From contig CM052360.1 in assembly GCA_028551475.1 (NCBI GenBank), forward strand, positions 3,398,501-3,462,500: a stretch of DNA of 64,000 bases. The letters are read 5' to 3'. This document shows, piece by piece, positions 1 to 11,088 of the stretch. Source of the stretch: Casuarina equisetifolia. Lineage: Eukaryota; Streptophyta; Magnoliopsida; Fagales; Casuarinaceae. The notes beneath the pieces were generated by a model. That model was not told the DNA's origin. It saw only the letters and a list, made by a program, of their open reading frames with translations, and did no database searches. Made by a program: the position numbers and the translations under genes. Position 1 is the stretch's first letter; each line of letters opens with the position of its first letter.

Positions 1-463
1 TAGTATTATCGAAACACTTGCATGATCAACAACTTGACCGTCCACAAAGTGCCACACTAACACGACTCTTTAATTATTATCATGCATGTTATCTTTCACC
101 TGCTATGTTGAGCCACTTTTCTACGTTCCCTCTCATTTGAAAATTTTTCGTGTGCTTACCATCATTAATTTTATTACTAAAATGCTTATTATCTACTAAG
201 CACGCGTTTGACACCAAACAACCCTTCCTGTTGCATTTAGATTGGAACAGGAGTATAACCATAATCTAGCTTCATTAGCTTAAACCCAAACAGACATAAA
301 ACATTGTTTAAAATAAAGGAAAAATACATCAAACCTAATATACACAACATTTGACAAAAGCAGTTTCAGTAAAAAAAATTTAGCACAGTACTGCAGCATT
401 GTTTGAAAGATCTTCACTTTTAGTAAAAGCGTCACAGCATACTATTGCAGCAGGGTTTGAAAA
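1..463. other. AT-rich intergenic edge
   Basis: No gene, RNA or clear repeat is visible here. The stretch lies downstream of the lone PGG exon on the minus strand, so part of it may be old 3' flank. Confidence 0.5.
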
Positions 464-1044
464 CTATGCATGAGTATGCAGGGCTTCAGTTCCCTTTCCA
501 GTATGTTTACTTTCATGCTTTTCTTCTGACTTAGTGTGAGACTTTCGGAAGCATAAGCCGATGACACTAGTGGTAACGGCAAGTCGGAAGGAATGATGCG
601 AGAGGCCGGCATATGTGCCCGCCGCAAATGCCAGCACCATTGCTACCAAGGCCAGCAAAATCAAGTTGAAGGCCCACCTTTGAAGATTCTTTCTGAACCG
701 AGAGAAAAACGAGGAGTTTGAAAGGGTAAGTGGCAAGAGCATGTGGGTAAAGACAGCCAAACTGGATAGCACCATAGATACGGAATCTGTAATCACAAAT
801 GCTCTTAAAGCAGTAATCCTCGCCACAATTGCGGAACCTGGAAATAAATCCTCTTCATAAAACCCCCAGGCATGCCAATGCCTGCTGCAAAAGTCACGGT
901 TGTAATGAGCGCAGCCACTACCAAATGGGCCTGGCCCGCTTTCTCCCACCTAGCAGAAGGTATATCTCCACTTTTGCCCTTGTCTATGCCGAACGATACT
1001 CGTCGAGAAATGTCGCCAAATGTTAGAGCCCAAACGTAAGATCT
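464..1044 (-). pseudogene. Lone PGG-domain exon of an ANK-PGG gene (relic)
   Basis: Only the last, membrane-spanning exon of an ankyrin/PGG gene is present. The splice acceptor (TTACAG) sits just before 1044, at the same place as in the other copies. The encoded part has the domain start HLVVAALITTVTFAAG, then MPGGF, then hydrophobic helices ending in a charged tail rich in K, E and H. The frame changes by one base near 850, just after the PGG motif, so the two halves lie in different frames. No ankyrin exon of this copy is found in the 1.3 kb upstream, before the 3' end of gene A. It is probably the dead 3' end of an older array member; being a 3' exon of gene A is unlikely because A has its own. 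Confidence 0.75.
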
Positions 1045-2321
1045 CTGTAATATGTTACGGTGATTTATGAGTAGGGTTTTCTTCATAGCATGCAAGAAAA
1101 AAAAAAGAGAAAAGAAAAGAAAGAAAGAAACACGTAGAGAGGGTGGAACCAAGTATACAAAATCTAAGCAAGGGAAAAGGGGAAATAGCGCAACTCTGTG
1201 CTCCCCTGGCCTGGCAGCAGCTTTGCGTACAAGTAAGTTCGACTTTAATTTTTAAATTTTAAATTTTAAATTTTGTTTTTTCTAAAGTTTCATTCTTTTA
1301 TGTAAACAAGAAAGAAATAAATATACAACAACGAAAGGAATTTGATCTTGTCTAAAGTTTCATTCTTTTAGACTCGTCTAAATCTTTTTCTCATTTTTTG
1401 GCCTTGAGACAAGTGAGATTTGATTTGCTCTTTCCTTTCTTGCCTTGTATTTGATTTCCTGAGGTGCGGCTTAAATGAATTGGAGTCACGAAAACACATC
1501 CTTTTTTAATCTGCCCGTTGACGCTGGGAGTGAAGGCAGGTTATTACGGTGCTTTCAGGTTGGCCTAATTGGTGCAGCTCGGTGTTTCCACCTGTTATGG
1601 CAATACAAAATTGTCACAATAAGATGACTTAAATGAATTAGTACAGTTATAGAAAGGAATGAGAATTCTCTGCCGCTAATGTGTATGTATATATATGTAT
1701 GTGTATGTGTGTGTGAAAAAATATATACTCTCTATCATTAATATATATATGTATCTATATATATACATGAGGAAAATGATAAATATTTTGTATTAATACA
1801 AATAAGAACTTCCCTAACATTCTTCCCTTTTTGATGAAGACTAAAACTTTCTTCATTTTACAAATATCCTTAATACTCGCACATGGATACATTCATTTTG
1901 TAAGTATTCTTGTACTCCATAAACTAGATATTGATTTACATGCCACAGCAGAAAGCTACACCATAAATGTAGTAATAGATTCGAAACATTTTCAACCCAA
2001 TCAACACAATAAGTGTCAACCATCCTACGCATGGCAAGTATTTAGGCTTATGTAGAAACAAAGAATATATATAGATGCCAGTGAGAACCTATAATACTTA
2101 CTCCCCCTATTTTGTCATCAGTGCTCAAAGATGTGAAAGATTATGCTTTGTGATAATATTTGGTACCAAATTGTAATGGTGCAATGCGCATTTTCTCATT
2201 GTTGCTATTATATTTATCGTTAGTTTTACTAGTATTGTTGTTGCTATTACGACTAGTATTATCTGATTCAAAAGGCATACAACGAGATTTGTTTTTCTTG
2301 AAGGCAAATGATTTAAATTTT
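1045..2321. other. Intergenic / old intron sequence
   Basis: Next to the relic exon there is a pyrimidine-rich (minus strand) tract at about 1085-1130, as expected of the end of an intron. The rest is AT-rich, with short TAAATTTT-type repeats at 1245-1275 and a GT/AT microsatellite at about 1680-1770. No gene is supported. Confidence 0.5.
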
Positions 2322-5187
2322 TCATTGACTTCCCATGCGAGATACCCTGAACACGAGAGTAATTACATATACACAGATAGAGACGAATAAGAATGTGCCG
2401 ATGGTCCAGGTGGAAATACCAATATCCCGGTAATGATGCGCCAGGACAGCATACGTGCCCGTAACAAATGCCAGCACCATAGCTCCCAAGGCCAGCATAA
2501 TGCAGTAGGTGGCCGAATTGGCAAGAAACACGCGGGCGGGCCTGTTGTTAAACGTGGGAAAAAAAAGAAACGGCAACAACATATGGGCAAAGACAGCCCA
2601 ACTGGATAGCAACATAGCCACGGTATCAGTAACCACGAATGCTTTGAAAGCAGCACTTGTCGCGAGAACAGCAGAACCTGAATCACGGCTATCTTTGCCT
2701 ATGAAACCCCCTGGCATGGTAATACCTGCTGTAAAAGTCACAGTTGTGACGAGTGTGGCTACTACCAAATGGACTTCATAGACTTTCTCCCATCTAGAAA
2801 ATATGGAATCAATGCCCTTGTGCTTGTCCTTCTGATCCTCCTTCTCTGGTTTCGTGATGTAATCTTCTTCAGTAAGTAATCTTCGAGATGGTCTGAGGCC
2901 AAATATTCTCCACTTTAGAAGATCCAACTGGACAAACTGCAATATGTGTTGCGGTGATTTGAGATTTTTGTTTAAAACATTGGTTAAAAGGGCCTTGTCT
3001 CTGGTTCCAGAAGAAAGTAAATAAATAAATGAATTTTTTAGTCTAAGAGAAATTCTATGATGATACCTGGTATCCTGAAAGTCTTTCATTAACTAAAGCC
3101 AGGTCCAATAGATTGAGATTTTTGTTGTTAAAAGCCAGTCTGTCAACTCTAGGATGATAAAGGAAAATCCTCAAGTTCCCATTCGGAGATTGGAAATGAT
3201 GAAGGAAAACTGTATTCCCGTCCTTGTCTTTTTCATTCAAAAGATTGGTGAGAGATGGATGATCTAGGAAGATTTTCCAAGGCAGTGTTGACGATTTTCC
3301 TTCCAAAGAAAAATGAAGTACATCCCAACCTTTCTTGTCAACTAGTTCGCAACAATCCGGATAGTGTGATATAATCATATCCACTATCCTATGATTGCCC
3401 TCATAAGCTGCAATGTGAAGGGCTGTCCTACCCTCTGTCTTTTATGTATGCGACTTGTCTATCATGCTCCAACAATGGTGTTACTGCCCTCCAACGATTG
3501 AAGTATGCAGCCAAGTGAAGCGGAGTCCAACCTTTTTTGTCAGGTTGTCTTGCTATAGTACCAATTTTTTGTAGCATTCTTTTGACTATACCTAAAAGAA
3601 AGGAAATGTGTTAAATACAATAATTTTCCAAATAAAAAGAGGGAGACATGTTAACTATAGAATAGAAAAACTATTCCACCTCGTTAAAGTGAGTATTATA
3701 GTGACCAATTATTATAGGTCTTCACTTTCTTTGCATGACTTCAAGTTATTTCCAACTTTAGTGTATCTTCTTAATTAAAAGATAGAAACTTTAAGAAGTT
3801 AATTAAATCTTACTGTGATTAATTGTTATATTGAACATTTTCTTTACTTTCTTTGTAAATCTAAGATTAATGATAGTTGCATTGCCACATTAGTAATTTG
3901 TCTCTATGTGAATAAAATAACGCCTTGTTCTTTTTAAATATCTTCTTTATGATTTCAATTGTAAACAACAAATATATATTAAAAAAAAAAGACAATATCA
4001 AATTTATATGTAATAATTATAGCTTTAATTTTAAAAAATAAAAATAAAATAAATTTTAATCAAGTCTATGATCAAGTCCATAAGTCTATCAACTAGAGTA
4101 TGGTATTTTGATCTAATAATCTTCAAATCATTATGCACATTTCTCTCTCCTTTACAAGAAGGCACACATAGTTTTACTTTTGTTATGGAGATATAAATCA
4201 CATTGCTATCCATGTTAACAACACTTATCTAACTAATTAACGAATTATATGGTTCTTAAGTTGTCATTGCATGTGTACGGTATCCTTCTATTCTACGAGT
4301 TTGATAAATATCTTATATTTAATACTGTCGCATGTTTATGGTAGAATTACAATTTGAAAGCATATTTTGTACAAAATTAACCAGGTGGGCTAGACTTTTG
4401 AATAGAAGTGGAAAAAAGAAAAAGAAAAAAAAGTAAACAAACCTTCATCATTCCAAAATACTGCAGCATGTAAAGCTGTTCTGCCAAGAGGTCCTGTATA
4501 AGCTGCTGAATTGCAAGTTGCTAAAATTTCAAATGCCACATCTCGAAGGCCTCTCTCAATGGCCATGTAGAGTAAAGTCTCACCTACGTCGTTAGCACAA
4601 TATACAAATTTGGGATCTTCTCTAAGCAAAAGTCTCACCACCTCTAGGTGATTATAACGCACAGCCTCATGCAAAGCCGTGTTCTTCTCTTGGTTCGTCA
4701 TCCTGAGCATCTCTTCAACAGCTTCAACTTGGCTTTCGAGGTCAACAAAGAGAGCCTTCGCATGCCCAATTAGGACTTGCACTACGGCAGCATGTCCGTA
4801 CCTTGCTGTGATGTGCAATGGAGTTTCACCTTTGGCGTTGCATTGCCACAACAGTGGCGGACATATTTCGACAATCCGCTCCAAAAATATGGTTGTTGGT
4901 TGTGGTTTTGTTTTTTTGGGTAGAGATATGCCAAAAAAATCTAGCACATCTTTGATTTTTAGTAGTGGTTCGGTATTATTGAGAGCTGTGATGTAAATAT
5001 GGAGGATTGTATTTTTATTTGGGGTTAGTAGGTGGTTAAGAGGCTCTTGGACATTTTTGAAGATCTCGATTCTACCTTCTTCTGCAGCATTGTAGAAGGC
5101 AATATGCATGTAAGTGATATTCTCTGTTTGCTTAGGCTGATTATCGCAACCAGATGCTTGAGCTTCTACGGAACTTGAACAAGACAT
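2322..5187 (-). pseudogene. ANK-PGG gene A (ACD6/ITN1-like), one frameshift
   Basis: Three exons on the minus strand: 5187-4443, 3591-3067 and 2936-2322, with GT-AG borders. Exon 1 starts MSCSSSVEAQ and holds ankyrin repeats (GETPLHITARYGH, TALHEAVRYNH, ETLLYMAIERG, RTALHAAVFWN). Exon 2 holds more repeats (WTPLHLAAYFN, then SCPDCCELV-type sequence and DVLHFS). Exon 3 carries the PGG domain (HLVVATLVTTVTFTAG, ITMPGGF) and about four membrane helices. Family members are membrane-anchored ankyrin proteins linked to defence and stress signalling. Exon 2 is two bases short near 3438, in the codons after YIKD; exon lengths 745+525 miss a codon multiple by exactly two. The stop that follows would remove the PGG domain. 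The ATG at 5187 was chosen because gene F and copy C use the same one; a GTG-led in-frame extension upstream looks like leader. It may still be transcribed. Confidence 0.8.
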
Positions 5188-5619
5188 TCTGTGTATAATG
5201 ACTCCTATATATTGTATCCACGCAATATGGTCTTCGAATTGATAGTTTCTGTGCTTCACAAAATACTCTTCGCTCTGCACTTCATGCATAAGACACGTCA
5301 CGTGAGTCCATGAGTGCCAAGAACCAAGAAAAAAAAAAAACCTGAATTCTAAGACGGAAAAATTGAATAAACTGTTAATGACTCAAACCATGATTTTGAT
5401 AAGTCCTTGATGTACTTGGGAGACAAATAATTTAAGGAAAAGAAAGTTGCAATATGGATAAGGACATCTATTACTTAGCTAGCTAGCTCAATGATAAGTT
5501 AGTAAAAACTTCAATTATAAAGTGTGAAATTCAACATTTTATATTTTAAATCGAGTGTGTGTATTGTAATATTAAAAAAAAACTAAAAGAACCATGAGTA
5601 AAAAATAAAAAAGACAATT
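5188..5619 (-). other. 5' flank of gene A
   Basis: Minus-strand leader and promoter region. It matches the 5' flanks of C, E and F (the GAAGAGTAT...CACAGAAACTATCAATTC block near 5230-5280), but the TATAAA of C and F is TATTTT here. Upstream is AT-rich with no gene. Confidence 0.55.
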
Positions 5620-5870
5620 AAGGAGAAAATGGAGTAAACACGACTAGAGATGGCGAGATTACCGATTAAAGCCACCGCAAGAAGGGTCCTCAAAAGATAG
5701 TAGCGTCGGCTGTGCTTAAGGTCCAAAGTGTAGATGGAGCAGCATGTGAGGAAGAAGAGTGCAATGGGCAGCTGAGGAAGAAGGAAGGCGAGAGAGATGC
5801 TAATGAGTGAGGAAGAAGGGTGCAATGGGTAGCTGAAGAAGAAGGAAGGCGAGAGAGATGCTTAATGAGT
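5583..5870 (-). repeat. Upstream module with hydrophobic ORF and a 61-bp tandem duplication
   Basis: The minus strand reads a hydrophobic stretch (ISISLAFLLPQLPIALFFL... then LLAVALIGNLAISS...VYSIF) open from 5825 to 5583. The same DNA lies upstream of copy C (about 18075-18260, minus) and upstream of gene F (about 58435-58645, plus), always in the orientation of the ANK gene. In those two copies the frame is interrupted. A unit of about 61 bp (5748-5808) is repeated at 5809-5870 and extends this ORF. I do not recognise the protein. It may be a fragment of a membrane-protein gene carried along with the duplications, or non-coding flank. Confidence 0.55.
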
Positions 5871-5885
5871 GAAGATCGTGGTTCG

Positions 5886-6620
5886 CATATTTATTTCTAT
5901 ACATGTGTATATACAGAAATGATGGTTAACAAACACAAAAGACTTAATGGTTGGAAGACAAGGCTTTGTTATATTGATTCCACTATTTGGGGCAGATGGA
6001 GTCCACTTGTGGAAAATGTCTTATTGATTTTTGTCCTTTTCACTGAGTTGGCACGTTTGCCCATTGCATCTTCCTTACCTATCTTTTATAATCTCTATAG
6101 TAATTTTATCTCGTCAATTGGAAGCGGAAGGCATTTGGTCCTTCTAAGAACCACGTGTTATCGAGCGCCATCGAGTGGTCTCCATCACGTGCGGGCAAAA
6201 GGACAAAAATTAGAAGCAGCAGATGTTTTTCGAAGGGCTCATTTACGTGTTACACGCTTCCACGGAAAAGGATATGACACCTGACCCTTCCTCCGCCGCT
6301 CAAATTTCCTGAGAATCCGTCTTCCGCCTACGGTGTGAAGTCCAAGGAGGTGGAAATGAGTGGACGATCGCAGGAAAAAAGGCGCTTTGCATGTGTATTT
6401 ACATGTTTAAATGTACATGCGGAAAACGAGGGTTAGCAGAGACAAAAGACTAATGGCTGGAAGATTAGGCTCATTACCGATTCCAAAATTGGGGCAGATG
6501 GAGCCCACTTGTGGAAAACGACTTTATGATTTCCAACCTTTTTATTGACCTGGCGCGTTTGATAATTGCATCACTTTTTTTTATTTTTTTAATCATCTCT
6601 CCATTGTGTTCTTATCAAGA
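5886..6620. repeat. Direct duplication, two diverged copies
   Basis: The segment at about 5886-6115 recurs at about 6387-6620: shared blocks include ACAAAAGACT(T)AATGG, GGGGCAGATGGAG and CACTTGTGGAAAA. A third copy in opposite orientation lies at about 58280-58435, upstream of gene F. It is non-coding as far as I can see. It belongs to the 5'-upstream module of the ANK-PGG units. Confidence 0.65.
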
Positions 6621-6649
6621 ATTGTTACGTAGAAAAGGACTCTCCTAGG

Positions 6650-6960
6650 GTACAGATTTTTTCCTTCTACATGTTTTTCAGTTCATTTATGTCAAGTTTT
6701 TGTTGAATGTTGCACCCATAATTTTCATGATTTCAACGCCACCCAAAGACTTGAGCGGATAGACTATCCCTTTCGGACAAAAAAAAGTAAAAATGAAAGA
6801 GGAAGAAAGAAATTTAAAAAAAAATAGCCAAGTACGGCACCAAGATCCTTGAGTCACGGTCTCCACAGGACCCAATCAAAACCCACCCCCGAAAAACTCT
6901 TAACACAAGAATTATCCATAGTCCATAGTCCATAGTCCATAATCCATAAAATTTATTGGC
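6650..6960 (-). repeat. 5'-upstream module shared with copy C and gene F
   Basis: The minus strand carries a block with GTGACTCA and CCCCCGAAAA-type words that recurs at about 17725-17990 (minus) and, on the plus strand, at about 58745-59010. A short 9-bp tandem repeat (TCCATAGTC, about four copies) lies at 6914-6948. Confidence 0.6.
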
Positions 6961-7129
6961 CACAGCCACATCTTAAAAGAGTCAAACAAAGGGGTTTCTT
7001 GTTGTTAGATTGTCTCACATTGCTCTTGGATATCAAGTTTCTTGAATTTATTAGTAATAATATTTTTTTTTTTACAAAATCTTTTAAAGAGATAAGTTTA
7101 TTTCTTATATAATATTAGAGCTATGTTTG

Positions 7130-7765
7130 GTCCCGGGCGATTTTGGTGGTGGCTCGTTTTTGGTAGGTTTGGTGGAGCTTCCGGGCCAAAAGAAGATATA
7201 CGTGGCGGAGCTTTACGATGAGTTTATAGCCTCTGCAGTCCTTGCTTTGAAGGACATCGTGCGTAAATGCTTTGTGCCCCACCTCTTGTTTTAAAGGACG
7301 TCGTGCGTAAATGCTTTGTGCCCCACCTCTTGTTTTAAAGGACGTCGTGCGTAAATGCCTTGTGCCCCACCTCTTGTTTTAAAGGACATCGTGCGTAAAT
7401 GCTTTGTGCCCCACCTCTTCTCTTAAAGGACATCGTGCGTAAATGCCTTGTGCCCCACCTCGTAAATTGAAAGTTTCGGTAAGGGAGATGGTTTTGCAAG
7501 GGCTCGTTGCAGTGAACAGGGCAGGAAGCGCAAAATCCACGGATACTAAATTTCCTGCGAATCCATCTTTTGTGGGGGGATCTCCGCCTCGGAGTTGTTG
7601 ATTGTAATAATGACGCGGCGTGGCCAACACAGCAAGAGCAGGCCCAATTATTTAACAGAGCGTGACAAAATCTGCCTCGCGTCGTGGTTAACACTACCAT
7701 GTGAAATATTAATAATGCCACCTACCTTTTCATATGCACTGAATGAAGGCGCAGCGTTTGACCAG
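7130..7765 (+). repeat. Copy of an unrecognised dispersed repeat
   Basis: It includes GATATACGTGGCGGAGCTT (7192-7210), a CCACGGATA block and a TTATTTAACAGAGCGTGAC block, in the same order as in the segment at 18320-18770. Related words recur at 21560, 28200, 29900, 37440-38420 and 41100-41600. No coding potential is evident. The 44-bp minisatellite listed separately is embedded in it. Confidence 0.5.
7242..7462. repeat. 44-bp minisatellite, five copies
   Basis: The phrase GCGTAAATGCYTTGTGCCCC begins at 7261, 7305, 7349, 7393 and 7437, an exact 44-bp period with few differences. The paralogous segment near 18400 has a single unit, so the array expanded after the segments separated. Open frames across it are a by-product of the repeat. 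Confidence 0.9.
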
Positions 7766-8324
7766 CTCTAATAATTTCCTCTCTCTGCCACCAGCTTTTT
7801 CCCATAAAATAAATCATAATCATTGCATATTACAAAAAAAAAAAAAAAAAGACATCTTACCCACTAAAGCGATGGGACAGGAGAGCAAGAAACAAAATTT
7901 ATACAAAATAAAAATAATTTCCTTGCATTGTATCTGTTTCAAATAACACTAACAAAGACATAAAATTTTAGGTAATTTTAAAATATGAAATTTTAAGTCG
8001 AATCCTGAGTGAAATTATTTGAATTTGGTTTTCATTGTGTGGCCTAGAGTTGTTGTTTTATCTAATGAAAAGGAAAGAATGAAATAAATAGATTAAGAGT
8101 TTCACTACCGACACTAAAATATAATTATCCATTATCCCTGATAAAAACAAAACCATGATACTTATTAATTCTATGGCTGTTATAAGTTCACTTTTCTAAT
8201 TTAGTTGAGAACTTATATGGATCTTGTTTGTCATATAACGGGTTACATGTCCTTTATACTTTATGAATTTGATTATATTTGGTACTTCCGGCTAGTTTCT
8301 AATAAACTTATGATAAAACTTGTG
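7766..8324. repeat. Non-coding segment duplicated at 18.7-19.05 kb
   Basis: From about 8090 the sequence aligns by eye with about 18790-19050 (TTTCAC..., CATGATACTTATTAA, CTTATATGGATCTTG, TTTGGTACT). An A-rich run sits at 7832-7850. No gene is seen. Confidence 0.55.
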
Positions 8325-8572
8325 GAAGGCTTGCATTTTGCAGGAAGAACTAACAACTGAAGACATGTATTCAGCCGTTTGTGGTAGCATTGTAAAAGGC
8401 AAGATCCAGACGAGTCATCTTAGTCTGCTGAAGCTAATTAGCATTAGCAAATGCTTGGGCGTGTTCCAAACTGGACGGATCCTTTCTCCATGCGCCGATA
8501 TAATCATAGTAGGGTCCTTGACTGAAAGTTGTGCCTCATTTTATACTTTTCGCTCTGCACTTCATCTGTGAC
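8325..8572 (-). pseudogene. 5' relic of an ANK-PGG gene
   Basis: The minus strand matches the promoter and first roughly 35 codons of copy C and gene F: the TATAAAA-type box near 8540 (reverse strand), the CTCTGCACTTCAT block, GCTAATTAGCATTAG, and the start of the first exon. The start codon is not preserved, and nothing of the remaining exons follows at 7.8-8.3 kb. It is a truncated array member. A more decayed counterpart lies at 19.03-19.74 kb. Confidence 0.65.
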
Positions 8573-9905
8573 AATACTGATGAACTTCACTGTTCTTTGT
8601 TAGACAAATAGAAATCTGACAGCGGCTTATTTTAAATGACACACAAAATGATTAAACAAAATCCTCCTTTCTATTTAAGATAAAAGTTGACATACTAACA
8701 GAAAACGAACCTGGTTGAGATTTTGGAGAAACCCGGACCAACCTGGGTGAGATGGACAAAGTAAAGGGACCGGTTCAGGCGTCTTTTCTTTCCGTGAAGA
8801 ATGCAGGCTCCTCAGCCCAACACCCTGGGTAGCCTTTGGGGGTCCGCTCGGCAAGTGGGTTATAAAAATATGCGATATAATAATAGACTTTTTTTTATAA
8901 TAATAAATCCCCTTTATTTCTTTTTGTACAGTTTGTACGCATTATATTCATAGTTTTGTCTTTTTATCTTTTATCTGAACAGTGGATTTCAAGTTTTGAG
9001 TTTTATATTTATTTTCATTTTGACTTGGTGTCGCCTGAATTTTTAATATAATAATAAATTAGTAGAAACTTTAACAGTAAGATTTAGAATTTAACATCTC
9101 ATATAAATGAATTTAAGATTGTAAATTGTATTAAAAAATTTAGTGTGCACTTATATATCTGTTGTCAAATTTCAAGGTCATATTTTGATAGAATAATACA
9201 AGAAATTAAATAGAGTGCATATGAAGGAAATAGAGATCACCTTTTCAATGCTGTGAGTGCATCCAATGACGGAGTTTTTTTTCAACCAATGGCTTTGCAT
9301 TCAGTTATTTTATCTTTTGAAGGTACATATAAATGTTTTGTATTTGCCATAGCCCTGCCTGCTCCTTGCACCGAGTAACAAGGCTTCAAATTGGTGCATA
9401 GATTCAACTCACTTTTGTTCATGACTCTGAAAAGAAGAGCAACTTCATGTGTTTATTCATCTTGTGTTTCACGAAACTCACGAGGTAATGGATCCATTGC
9501 TAATTTGAATTGAGATGAAGAATTGTTAATTTGGTTTGTTAAATAGAAAACAAGAGACCAAGTTTCCTTATTGGTTTGCTAGTTGTCTATTTTAGTCTTT
9601 CAAAGTTCTACTATCAAATGCGAATTCTTTGAATAAAGAGCATTAGACATAAGTGATAAAGGTAGAAGTTGAAGTCTTACTATATGTATTTAAAATTTCC
9701 TTGGTCTTCTCTTTTGTCAATAAGATAAATGCAACTTGGATTTGAAAGGATTGATACATGTAAACTTCCAATAACAGCAAAAGGGTTTTATAGTTTTAAA
9801 TTGAATTGTGACATATCAAAAAGGATTGGTAAGAAAAACATCAATTACATGTATACCGGAAACATTTAACTGTGCTGTGTAATACTCAATGCCCAGTGAT
9901 ATCAT
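8573..9905. other. Intergenic, then 3' flank of copy B
   Basis: 8573-9180 shows no gene. From about 9180 to 9905 the sequence is the 3' flank of the ANK-PGG unit. It recurs inverted at 63277-64000 next to gene F, and its 9590-9905 part recurs directly at 12836-13164. Confidence 0.6.
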
Positions 9906-10349
9906 TTAATCAACATATTTCCAATTTTCTCTAAAAATGAGAAAGAGAATAGGGAAGAAGGGTAAGCCGATGAGACAAACGGCAACGGCGAGACCCATGG
10001 AATGATGCGCCAGTACAGCATACGTGCCCGTCACAAATGCCAGCGTCATTGCTCCCAACGCCACCACAATTAACCAGAACCCCAGTGCTCCGAGTGTCTC
10101 TCGAAAACGAGTAGCAGATAGGGTTTCACTAATGACTCCTCTGCGCATTAACATGAGGGCAAGGATAGCGACACTGGATAGTATCATAGAGATATGGTAT
10201 CCGTAATAAGGAAGGCTTTGAAAGCAGCACTTCTCGCCAGAATCGCGGAACCTGGGTGTGGACCATCTTGCCCCATGAAACCCCCGGGCATCGTAATACC
10301 TGCCGCAAAAGTCACGGATGTAATCAGTGCCGCTACTACCAAATGGTAT

Positions 10350-10936
10350 TGTTACAAGAAGCCACGTAGGCATGTGATCAAGCTGACGGGAGAAGATATC
10401 TTAGAGGGGTGGGCGCTGTAGTCAAGAAATGAATGAATGGGAGTCGTGAAAGGGAAGAAGATTGGTGATTGATTCGTAGTACGTGGAAGGAAAGAAGGTG
10501 GTAACGTGAAGAGCAACAATTCGAATTTGAATTCAAGTGCAGCGGGCATAAGATATCTTTTAAAGTCAGCTTTTCTATTTTACAACCATTAATTAGGGGT
10601 GTTGGGATTTCTTTATTTAAAGAAATTTGAATAAATTGTATTATTTAATATTTTTTAATTTTTCAATTTTAATTATGTAATGTGAGAACTTTTCTTTAGA
10701 AGATGGAGTAGACGGCTAAAAATAAAGGGGAGGACAATCAAAGGAGGGAAGAAATTGTAATTTGTTTTCCAATTTTATAACTATCCTTGCAATTTAATGA
10801 AATTATCTTCTTAACTCTTCTTATTTTGAATTATGTTGCAATCATAGGTCATCCTTGTAAGAACAAGAATAGGAAAGCGTGGGACGACTTTCAGTAGTCG
10901 GTCCAGTTACTCGCTCATTCACATGAGCACGTGACA
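10350..10936. mobile_element. Solo LTR (587 bp) in the PGG exon of copy B
   Basis: The paralogous exon in copy C is continuous across GGTATTCGCC. In copy B it is interrupted by 587 bp that begin TGTTAC and end GTGACA (TG...CA with near-perfect 6-bp inverted ends), flanked by GGTAT at 10345-10349 and again at 10937-10941. A perfect 5-bp target duplication and LTR-type ends without internal sequence indicate a solo LTR left by recombination. The superfamily cannot be told from the LTR alone. The intact flanking duplication suggests a moderate age, younger than the B/C duplication. Confidence 0.82.
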
Positions 10937-11088
10937 GGTATTCGCCTATTTTCTCGTACAAAGCAACTTCTGATTTTCCTCTCTAGTCTTCGAGCTTCTC
11001 TTTTTCGTGCGAGAACTTGGGCCCCTGCGGAATGATACACGTCGAAGAACCAGTCCGTGTGTTGCATCCATAATGCGTTGTCCCTGAA

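Noticed and set aside
7242-7462. CRISPR-like array
   Set aside because: The units are contiguous with no unique spacers, in plant nuclear DNA; it is a minisatellite.
7335-7721. Open frames through the 44-bp repeat
   Set aside because: They arise because repeated units without stops are read through; the peptide is a repeat by-product.
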